Below are positions 1 to 4,683 of a DNA stretch of 6,772 nt, piece after piece. The DNA comes from Pseudomonadota bacterium (GTDB lineage: Bacteria; Pseudomonadota; Gammaproteobacteria; Burkholderiales; Thiobacillaceae), in the NCBI GenBank assembly GCA_021821425.1, contig JAKACL010000163.1:1-6772 (forward strand), read 5' to 3'. The notes beneath the pieces were generated by a model. That model was given only the letters and a program-made list of their open reading frames with translations, was not told the DNA's origin and did not search any database. The position numbers were made by a program, and so were the translations under genes. How positions within the stretch are numbered: the first letter of the stretch is position 1; each line of letters opens with the position of its first letter.

Positions 1-309
1 CAGGTCGAGCCCGATCTCGCCCACCGCGACGGGGCGTTGCGCGTCGATCTGCGCGCGCAGGTCGGCCAAATGCTCGGGGCGGTGTGCCTGGATATACATC
101 GGGTGCAAGCCCCACGCCGGCCGGCAGCCGGGATAGCGCTCACAGGTGGCGGCCACCGCGGCGAAGTTGTCGCGGCTGATCGCCGGGACGATCTGGATCC
201 CGACGCCGCTTTCGACTGCGCGCGCGTACTCGGCGTCGCGGTCGGCATCGAATTCCGCAGCGTCGAAGTGGCAGTGGGTGTCGATAAAAAAAGGCGTCGC
301 TGGTTTCAT
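1..309 (-). CDS. TatD-family metal-dependent hydrolase (YjjV-like), N-terminal part
   Basis: This is the first 103 residues of a TatD-family protein; the gene continues past the left edge, and the family is usually about 255-265 residues. TatD proteins are TIM-barrel phosphoesterases/DNases of the amidohydrolase superfamily that use two divalent metals. Visible motifs are IDTHCHFD at residues 9-16 (metal ligands His12 and His14), GLHP at 67-70, and AVGEIGLDL at 95-103 with the metal-binding Glu98. The HCHFD and IVPA (residues 40-43) segments resemble E. coli YjjV more than TatD itself. I chose the ATG at 309 because it places the first strand at the usual distance. A second in-frame ATG at 351 would add 14 residues (MINPAAPFFYAPPK) that look like an imperfect copy of MKPATPFF. 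Neither start has a clear Shine-Dalgarno sequence. The gene lies downstream of the yccA terminator, so it should need its own promoter or read-through. The family is secure; the substrate is unknown. Confidence 0.9.
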   Translation of the reverse strand, partial: MKPATPFFIDTHCHFDAAEFDADRDAEYARAVESGVGIQIVPAISRDNFAAVAATCERYPGCRPAWGLHPMYIQAHRPEHLADLRAQIDAQRPVAVGEIGLDL

Positions 310-375
310 CTTGGGTGGCGCGTAAAAAAACGGCGCCGCTGGATTAATCATGTGTGGCGCGAAAAAAACGGCGCC
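286..375. repeat. Imperfect 38-bp tandem repeat, about 2.4 copies, across the tatD start
   Basis: Three seven-base A tracts lie at 286-292, 324-330 and 362-368, exactly 38 bases apart. Each is followed by ggcgtc or (c)ggcgcc; the first two then continue gctgg, a variable stretch, and tggcgcg. The third copy is partial and forms the 3' arm and T-tract (as read on the minus strand) of the yccA terminator. The first copy lies inside and just before the tatD coding start. The repeat therefore appears to derive from duplication of this junction. The spacing and shared blocks are seen directly; the origin is inference. Confidence 0.75.
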
Positions 376-392
376 ACAGGGGACGCCGTTTT
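362..392 (-). terminator. Intrinsic terminator of yccA
   Basis: On the minus strand this reads AAAACGGCG, a one-base bulge, CC, a five-base loop, GGCGCCG and then seven T. The stem is nine perfect pairs (365-373 with 384-392) plus two more across the bulge at 383. It ends in an uninterrupted T-tract (368-362), 21 bases after the yccA stop codon. The opposite strand has only four T after its stem, so it would be a weak terminator for transcripts coming from the left. Confidence 0.9.
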
Positions 393-413
393 CGTTAGAT
401 GCCGGTCACGACC

Positions 414-1079
414 TTAATCGTTGCTGGCAAAACCCAGCAGGTGCAGCAGGCTGGTGAACAGGTTGAAGATCGACACGAACAGCGTGACGGTCGCCATGAT
501 GTAGTTGGTCTCGCCGCCATGGATGATGTTGCTGGTCTCGTACAGGATGAGGCCGGACATCAGCAGCACGAACATCGCGGACACCGCCAGCGACAGGCCG
601 GGCAGTTCGAAGAAGATCGCGCCCAGGCCGGCGAGGAAGGCGACCAGGATGCCGACCATCAGGAAGCCGCCCATGAAGCTGAAATCCTTGCGCGTCGTCA
701 TCACGTAGGCCGACAGGCCGAGGAAGATCGCGGCGGTGCCGCCCATCGCCATCATCACCACCTGCGAGCCGTTGGGCAGTGCCAGATAGGCGTTGAGGAT
801 CGGGCCGAGCGTATAGCCCATGAAACCGGTCAGCGCGAACACGAAGGCGATGCCGAGGCCGCTGTCACGGAATTTGCTGGTCAGGAACAGCAGGCCGAAG
901 TAGCCGACCAGGGTGATGATCAGGCCGGGATGCGGCAGGTTCAGCGACATCGAGACGCCGGCGGTCAACGCGGCGAACGCCAGCGTCATCGACAGCAGCA
1001 TGTAGGTGTTTCTGACGACCTTGTTGGTCGACATCGCCGCAGACTGGCTGCGGCCCAGGGTGGTGACTTGCGGGTTCAT
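414..1079 (-). CDS. yccA: YccA, Bax inhibitor-1 family membrane protein
   Basis: This 221-residue protein is predicted to have seven membrane helices between about residues 28 and 217, after a short polar N-terminal tail (1-22). It closely follows the pattern I know for E. coli YccA: STNKVVRNTYMLLSMTLAF (17-35), PGLIITLVG (51-59), GYTLGPILN (88-96), TTRKDFSFMGG (128-138), YETSNIIHGGETNYI (180-194), and the end GFASND. In E. coli, YccA is both a substrate and a modulator of the membrane protease FtsH and associates with HflKC. Other BI-1 proteins act as pH-sensitive calcium leak channels, but the second aspartate of that pore pair appears to be Ser here (VSIFNLF, 202-208). The start at 1079 is fixed by AGGAGG four bases upstream and by the family length; the frame stays open to 1175, but those extra residues look like leader sequence. 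A terminator follows. The neighbouring slipin is another SPFH protein, which fits a membrane quality-control role. Confidence 0.96.
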   Translation of the reverse strand: MNPQVTTLGRSQSAAMSTNKVVRNTYMLLSMTLAFAALTAGVSMSLNLPHPGLIITLVGYFGLLFLTSKFRDSGLGIAFVFALTGFMGYTLGPILNAYLALPNGSQVVMMAMGGTAAIFLGLSAYVMTTRKDFSFMGGFLMVGILVAFLAGLGAIFFELPGLSLAVSAMFVLLMSGLILYETSNIIHGGETNYIMATVTLFVSIFNLFTSLLHLLGFASND

Positions 1080-1083
1080 CTGA

Positions 1084-1089
1084 CCTCCT
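1084..1089 (-). promoter_or_regulatory. Ribosome binding site of yccA
   Basis: The minus strand reads AGGAGG four bases before the ATG at 1079, a full consensus Shine-Dalgarno with slightly short spacing. It decides the start in favour of 1079 over the longer open frame that begins at 1175. Confidence 0.85.
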
Positions 1090-1143
1090 CTAATGAATTG
1101 CGAAACAGTGTGCGGATACAGAGTGGACGCGTACCTCACAGGT

Positions 1144-1159
1144 TCCCGAATGCGTTCGG
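1144..1159 (-). other. Short inverted repeat in the yccA leader
   Basis: CCCGAA and TTCGGG form a perfect six-base-pair stem around a four-base loop, 65 bases upstream of the yccA start. It has no following T-tract, so it is not an intrinsic terminator. If the weak promoter candidate just upstream is real, the hairpin would lie near the 5' end of the yccA transcript. It could be a stability element or protein-binding site, or chance. Confidence 0.35.
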
Positions 1160-1170
1160 GATTGGCGCTG

Positions 1171-1200
1171 AGCATACCGTGATGCGGGCCGGCATGCCAC
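1171..1200 (-). promoter_or_regulatory. Weak candidate sigma-70 promoter for yccA
   Basis: On the minus strand GTGGCA (1200-1195) and TATGCT (1176-1171) are 18 bases apart. Each matches four of six positions of the -35 and -10 consensus. It lies in the 156-base gap between the slipin gene and yccA, upstream of the leader hairpin. In GC-rich DNA a match of this quality can be chance. Confidence 0.25.
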
Positions 1201-1235
1201 CGTAACCTTGTATTTGGCGTGGTTTTTTCGGGCGG

Positions 1236-1994
1236 CTATTCGCCGGACTTGCCGTTGCGCATCATCAGGTTCATCAGTTCCCCCGGCATCGGGAAGACGA
1301 TGGTGTTGGAGCGGTCGCCGGCGATGTTGGACAGCGTCTGCAGATAGCGCAACTGCATCGCTTGCGGCCGGCCGGCGAGGACATCGGCGGCGGCCAGCAG
1401 CTTTTCGGAAGCCTGCAGTTCGCCTTCGGCATGGATCACCTTGGCGCGCCGCTCGCGCTCGGCCTCGGCTTGCTTGGCGATCGCGCGCACCATGGTTTCG
1501 TCGATGTCGACGTGCTTGATTTCGACGTTGGACACCTTGATGCCCCAGGCGTCGGTTTGCGCGTCGAGCAGCTGCTGGATGTCCTGGTTCAGGCGCTCGC
1601 GCTCGGCCAGCATGTCGTCGAGCTCGTGCTTGCCCAGCACCGCGCGCAGCGTTGTCTGCGCCAGCTGACTGGTGGCGACGAGGTAATCCTCCACCTGCAG
1701 GATGGACTTGGCCGGATCGATGACGCGGAAATACACTACGGCATTGACCTTGACCGAGACGTTGTCGCGCGAAATCACGTCCTGGCTCGGCACGTCGAAC
1801 ACCACCGTGCGCAGGTCGACGCGCACCATCTGCTGGATGCCGGGAATGATGATGATCAGCCCCGGCCCCTTCACCTTCCAGAAGCGACCGAGCATGAACA
1901 CCACGCCGCGCTCGTATTCGCGCAGGATGCGGATGCTGGCGACCAGCAGCGCGATGATGACAAAGACGAGACTGATCCAGCCGAATTCAAACAT
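1236..1994 (-). CDS. Slipin (stomatin-like SPFH/band 7 membrane protein)
   Basis: This 252-residue protein is a bacterial slipin, a membrane scaffold that oligomerises and is thought to organise membrane domains. One N-terminal hydrophobic segment (about 5-24) is followed by the SPFH domain (about 26-185), starting [13 protein letters not shown] (26-38). It includes the membrane-dipping [14 protein letters not shown] (43-56) with the conserved Pro51, then [33 protein letters not shown]. An Ala/Glu-rich helix at about 172-205 ([20 protein letters not shown]) is the usual coiled coil. A hydrophobic C-terminal motif, [16 protein letters not shown] (230-245), corresponds to the region that the partner NfeD protease cleaves in the Pyrococcus homologue PH1511. 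The start overlaps the end of nfeD by 8 bases and is preceded by AAGGAGA (2007-2001) six bases upstream. Translation is probably coupled to nfeD. I saw no clear terminator after the stop. Length and motifs are normal for the family. Confidence 0.95.
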   Translation of the reverse strand: MFEFGWISLVFVIIALLVASIRILREYERGVVFMLGRFWKVKGPGLIIIIPGIQQMVRVDLRTVVFDVPSQDVISRDNVSVKVNAVVYFRVIDPAKSILQVEDYLVATSQLAQTTLRAVLGKHELDDMLAERERLNQDIQQLLDAQTDAWGIKVSNVEIKHVDIDETMVRAIAKQAEAERERRAKVIHAEGELQASEKLLAAADVLAGRPQAMQLRYLQTLSNIAGDRSNTIVFPMPGELMNLMMRNGKSGE

Positions 1995-3363
1995 GTCCGT
2001 TCTCCTTTTCCGCTTCCACGTCGAGTAACAGATCGTGCCGGGCGCGCACCCGCACCCGGCTGCCGCGCTTCAGCGGCACTGCGCTGCGCACCCGCCACTG
2101 CTCGCCGTGGATGCGTGCCCAGCCTTCATGCTCCAGGTCCTCCAGAATTTCGCCGGGGGCACCGATCATTTCCTCCGCGCCGGTGACCACCGGCCGCGCC
2201 CGCGCGCGGATCGCCATGCCGGCGACAAAGAAGCTGAACAACGCGCTGCCAAATGCCACCGGAACGATCAGCATCCAGGGAATGCCGTAGTCGGGGAGGT
2301 CGGTGTCGATCAGCATTACCGAGCCGATGACGAAAGCGATGATGCCGCCCAGCCCCAGCGCGCCGAAACTGGGGATGAAGGCTTCCGAAATCATCAGCAC
2401 GATGCCGAGTATGATCAGCGCCAGCCCGGCATAGCTGATCGGCATGACCTGCAACGCGAACAGCGCGAGCAGCAGGCAGATGCCGCCGACCACGCCGGGA
2501 AACAGCATGCCGGGATTGGAGAATTCGTAGATCAGGCCGTAGATGCCGAGCAGCATCAGGATGTAGGCAATCCCGGGGTCGCCGATCACCGCCAGCAGGC
2601 GGCTGCGCCAGTCCGGCATCACGCGTTCGATTTCCGCCTGCGCGGTGTCGAGGGTGACGGTCCGGCCACCCGTCTGAGGGCCATCCATCGGCCGGCCCTC
2701 CATTGGGATGGCGCGGCCGTTGACCTGTCGCAGCAGGTCGCCGAGATCGGTCGCCACCACGTCCACCACCTTCAGCTTCAGTGCGTCGGACGCCTGCAGG
2801 CTGACGGCTTCGCGCACCGCCCGCTCGGCCCATTCGACGTTGCGTCCGCGCAGCTCGGCCAGCCCGCGGATGTAGGCAGCGGCGTCATGCACCGCCTTGC
2901 GCATTTTCGGCTCGCCCGGCGGTGTCGCAGCGGGCTTGTCCGCGGCCGGCTTGTCGCCGCCTCCCGGCGCCAGTTCGACCGGTGTCGCCGCGCCGAGGTT
3001 GGTGGCCGGCGCCATCGCCGCAATGTGGCTGGCATACAGGATGTAGGTGCCGGCGCTGGCGGCGCGGGCCCCCTGCGGCGAAACATAGGTCGCGACCGGA
3101 ACCCGGGAAGCCAGAATGGCCTTGATGATGTCGCGCATCGAGGTGTCGAGTCCGCCTGGCGTGTCCATCTCGATCACGATCAGGTGCGCCTGATCGTCGT
3201 TCGCCTTGTTGATGCCGCGCAGCAGGTAGTCGGCGCTGGCCGGGCTGATCGCCCCCTGCACCGTCAGCACCCGCACCATCGCCGCACTCGCCGGGGCGGC
3301 CAACAGCAGCGTCAGGCAGGCAAACAGGGCAAGTCGGGACAGGTAGCGCAGCGGTTCGGCCAT
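1987..3363 (-). CDS. nfeD: NfeD1-type membrane-bound serine protease (ClpP class)
   Basis: This 458-residue protein is the long NfeD form. A signal peptide (about 1-28, ending ASA-A) leads into a ClpP-like protease domain (about 29-215). MDTPGGLD lies at 66-73, the catalytic Ser103 in [10 protein letters not shown], and the likely catalytic Lys156 in [11 protein letters not shown], giving the Ser-Lys dyad known from Pyrococcus PH1510. About five membrane helices span roughly 262-385 ([24 protein letters not shown] is the typical first block). A C-terminal OB-fold NfeD domain lies at about 395-450. Residues 131-155 are a Pro/Ala/Gly-rich linker containing DKPAA twice, a variable stretch in this family. 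The protease is expected to act outside the cytoplasmic membrane on its slipin partner, whose gene overlaps this one by 8 bases. The start at 3363 gives an intact signal peptide but has only a weak ribosome binding site, with a small hairpin just in front of it. The family is certain; the physiological substrate is inferred. Confidence 0.95.
   Translation of the reverse strand: MAEPLRYLSRLALFACLTLLLAAPASAAMVRVLTVQGAISPASADYLLRGINKANDDQAHLIVIEMDTPGGLDTSMRDIIKAILASRVPVATYVSPQGARAASAGTYILYASHIAAMAPATNLGAATPVELAPGGGDKPAADKPAATPPGEPKMRKAVHDAAAYIRGLAELRGRNVEWAERAVREAVSLQASDALKLKVVDVVATDLGDLLRQVNGRAIPMEGRPMDGPQTGGRTVTLDTAQAEIERVMPDWRSRLLAVIGDPGIAYILMLLGIYGLIYEFSNPGMLFPGVVGGICLLLALFALQVMPISYAGLALIILGIVLMISEAFIPSFGALGLGGIIAFVIGSVMLIDTDLPDYGIPWMLIVPVAFGSALFSFFVAGMAIRARARPVVTGAEEMIGAPGEILEDLEHEGWARIHGEQWRVRSAVPLKRGSRVRVRARHDLLLDVEAEKENGHV
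2926..2955 (-). repeat. 15-bp tandem duplication within nfeD
   Basis: Two adjacent 15-base units match at 13 of 15 positions and encode DKPAA twice (residues 137-146). They lie in the flexible linker between the protease Ser and Lys segments. The period is a multiple of three, so the frame is kept. Confidence 0.7.
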
Positions 3364-3379
3364 GGTCTCATGGTAGACC
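3364..3379 (-). other. Hairpin abutting the nfeD start codon
   Basis: On the minus strand GGTCT and AGACC pair perfectly around a six-base loop, and the stem ends directly at the ATG of nfeD (3363). It covers the place where a ribosome binding site would be, where the only candidate is a weak GAGA. It could limit nfeD initiation, but a five-pair stem can easily be chance. Confidence 0.35.
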
Positions 3380-3489
3380 GAAAAAAATGATCCTGCCCCG
3401 GCTGTGAGGGTTGAAAGGCCGGTCGAAACCTGACCGCCTGCGAGGGTTTCCAGGGCGCGGCCGCGGCACGAATACGGATATACGTGCAG

Positions 3490-3849
3490 TCAGTCCGCCG
3501 GATCGCGCTGCAGCGCCGCGTCCGGCGCGCTCGAGGTGTCCTGCGCGGGGAGCGCCGCAAGCGACCTGAGCTTCAGGTGCAGCGCCGCCTTGGCCAACAG
3601 GTGCGCGGAAACCGGCGCGGTGATGAACAGGAAGAGCGTCACCAGCACCTCGTGCAGGCTGACGCCGTCCCCGTGCAGGCTGAAGAACAGCGCGGAGGCG
3701 ATCAGCAGGCAGCCAACGCCCAGCGTGGTGGCCTTGGTTGGGCCGTGCAGACGGGTGTAGAAGTCTCGCAGGCGCATGAGCCCGAGCGAACCGACGAAGG
3801 TGAACAGGGCGCCGGTCAGGATCAGCAGGGAAAGCAGGATGTCGGTCAT
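3490..3849 (-). CDS. mrpG: Mrp antiporter subunit G
   Basis: This 119-residue protein is MrpG (MnhG/PhaG), a small subunit of the Mrp cation/proton antiporter complex in the cytoplasmic membrane. Three hydrophobic helices are visible (about 3-24, 42-58 and 66-88). The family signature GSLGLMRLRDFYTRLHGPTKATTLG (20-44) follows the first helix. The C-terminal tail (95-119) is polar and Ala/Asp-rich, as is variable in the family. The start at 3849 lies 13 bases after mrpF, and its Shine-Dalgarno (TGAGGA, 3865-3860) overlaps the mrpF stop codon, so expression is coupled to the upstream genes. It is the last gene of the mrp operon here. No convincing intrinsic terminator follows, so read-through into nfeD 126 bases downstream is possible. 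Confidence 0.95.
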   Translation of the reverse strand: MTDILLSLLILTGALFTFVGSLGLMRLRDFYTRLHGPTKATTLGVGCLLIASALFFSLHGDGVSLHEVLVTLFLFITAPVSAHLLAKAALHLKLRSLAALPAQDTSSAPDAALQRDPAD

Positions 3850-3862
3850 GGCGGTCCGGTCC

Positions 3863-4135
3863 TCATTCGATGATGTCCCCGCGCAGCAGGTATTTGCACA
3901 GCGCCACCGTGCCGACGAAGCCCATCATCGCGATCAGCAGCGCTGCCTCGAAATAGATCGCGCTGCCGAGGTGAATGCCGAGCAGAACCAAAAGCGCGAT
4001 GGTGTTCACGTACAGCGTGTCGAGCGCAAGGATGCGGTCGGGCGCGTCGGGGCCCCTGAGCAGGCGCCAGAAACTCATCAGGAAGGCCAGGGCGACCAGG
4101 GCGTAGGCGATCGGAATGACGGTGCTCAGCATCAT
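3863..4135 (-). CDS. mrpF: Mrp antiporter subunit F
   Basis: This 90-residue protein is MrpF (MnhF/PhaF), a three-helix subunit of the Mrp antiporter that has been linked to cation transport within the complex. The key motif GPDAPDRILALDTLYVN (28-44) carries the conserved Asp33 and Asp39. It lies between the first helix (about 5-24) and the second (about 44-60). The third helix (about 62-82) contains EAALLIAMMGFVGTVAL. The length matches the family. The start codon ATG at 4135 overlaps the mrpE stop as ATGA. AGGAG lies five bases upstream, and a second ATG follows directly at 4132, so initiation at either is possible. The frame stays open far upstream across mrpE, but that part is arginine/alanine-rich shadow sequence, not an N-terminal extension. 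Confidence 0.95.
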   Translation of the reverse strand: MMLSTVIPIAYALVALAFLMSFWRLLRGPDAPDRILALDTLYVNTIALLVLLGIHLGSAIYFEAALLIAMMGFVGTVALCKYLLRGDIIE

Positions 4136-4683
4136 GCGCGCTCCTGTTCGAAAACCTGTTTCAGCGGCGTCTCGTAACGCTGCTTGATTTCGGCGATCAA
4201 TGCCGCCGCGTCGGCGGTGTCGATCGTGTGCACGACCAGCGTGCGCTTGTCTGCGGCGAGACGTGCCGACACCGTGCCCGGCGTCAGCGAAATGGTGTTG
4301 GCCAGCAGGCTGATGGCGAGATCGGTTTCGAGCGCCAGTGGCACCTCGATAAAAGTCGGACGCAAGCCGGCCGGGCCTTTCAGGATCAGCCAGGCCACCT
4401 GGAAACTGCCGCGCACGATGTCGAGCATGAACACCGCAAAAAACCGCAGCAGCGTGAGCGGGCGGCGAATGCGGATCTGCTCCGGCCAGAAGGGCGAGGT
4501 GACGAAGGGAATCAGCCAGCCGAGCAGCACGCCCAGCACGACGTGCCCGGCGGAAAACCGGTTGACCAGCAGCAGCCACAGCAGAGCGAGCGACAGGCTC
4601 AGCAGCGGGTGCGGCATACAATCTTTCACGCGCTTCAGCGCGTAGAAAGCTGGAGTCCCCTTGTGGGGCAGCAAACGTCTCAT
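4132..4683 (-). CDS. mrpE: Mrp antiporter subunit E, with an unusual N-terminal insertion
   Basis: This is MrpE (MnhE/PhaE), a membrane subunit needed for a fully active Mrp antiporter. With the start at 4683 it has 183 residues against roughly 160 in the family. Hydrophobic helices lie at about 26-42, 45-63 and 80-103. Then comes the conserved cytoplasmic part with DLAISLLANTISLTPGTVSARLAADKRTLVVHTID (121-155). From residue 24 on it reads PHPLLSLSLALLWLLLVNRFSAG, the normal family start. In front sits MRRLLPH and then 16 further residues. As the family usually begins like RLLPHPLLS, residues 8-25 look like an 18-codon insertion. The start at 4683 is chosen because its ATGA overlaps the mrpD stop and GAGGGG lies six bases upstream. 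The alternative ATG at 4617 gives 161 residues but has only a weak ribosome binding site. The stop overlaps the mrpF start. Confidence 0.9.
   Translation of the reverse strand: MRRLLPHKGTPAFYALKRVKDCMPHPLLSLSLALLWLLLVNRFSAGHVVLGVLLGWLIPFVTSPFWPEQIRIRRPLTLLRFFAVFMLDIVRGSFQVAWLILKGPAGLRPTFIEVPLALETDLAISLLANTISLTPGTVSARLAADKRTLVVHTIDTADAAALIAEIKQRYETPLKQVFEQERA
4609..4662 (-). repeat. Putative 54-bp palindromic insertion in mrpE
   Basis: This segment adds 18 codons between the MRRLLPH and PLLSLSL parts of MrpE. It is flanked by near-identical eight-base direct repeats on the minus strand, TGCCCCAC (4670-4663) and TGCCGCAC (4616-4609), which look like a target duplication. Inside is an 11-pair hairpin with one bulged base (CTTTC ACGCGC TTCA GCGCGT A GAAAG on the plus strand, 4623-4649). 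A four-pair CCCC/GGGG hairpin overlaps the entry edge (4657-4668). Third codon positions are less GC-rich than in the surrounding genes. That it is an inserted element rather than an old leader is inference. Confidence 0.5.

Noticed and set aside
1080..1175. A 32-residue N-terminal extension of YccA
   Set aside because: The consensus ribosome binding site, the normal YccA length and the position of the leader hairpin all favour the start at 1079.
1221..1245. GC-rich hairpin after the slipin stop as a terminator
   Set aside because: The stem is about four pairs, and on the minus strand it is followed by A rather than T residues.
3381..3387. Seven-base T-tract (minus strand) before nfeD as a possible mrp operon terminator
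   Set aside because: The only GC-rich stem upstream (CGGC/GCCG) is four pairs with a long loop and lies 11 or more bases away, so it is not a proper intrinsic terminator.
2035..3390. Long plus-strand open frame (451 codons) opposite nfeD
   Set aside because: Its composition is rich in His, Gln, Arg and Asp without domains. It mirrors nfeD, whose catalytic motifs and membrane helices are intact.
3456..3465. Palindrome CGCGGCCGCG in the mrpG-nfeD gap
   Set aside because: It is short and of low complexity in GC-rich DNA, with no T-tract or flanking repeat. It is not a supportable operator or terminator.
4136..4621. Upstream extension of the mrpF frame across mrpE
   Set aside because: It overlaps conserved MrpE sequence in another frame, while MrpF has full family length from 4135.
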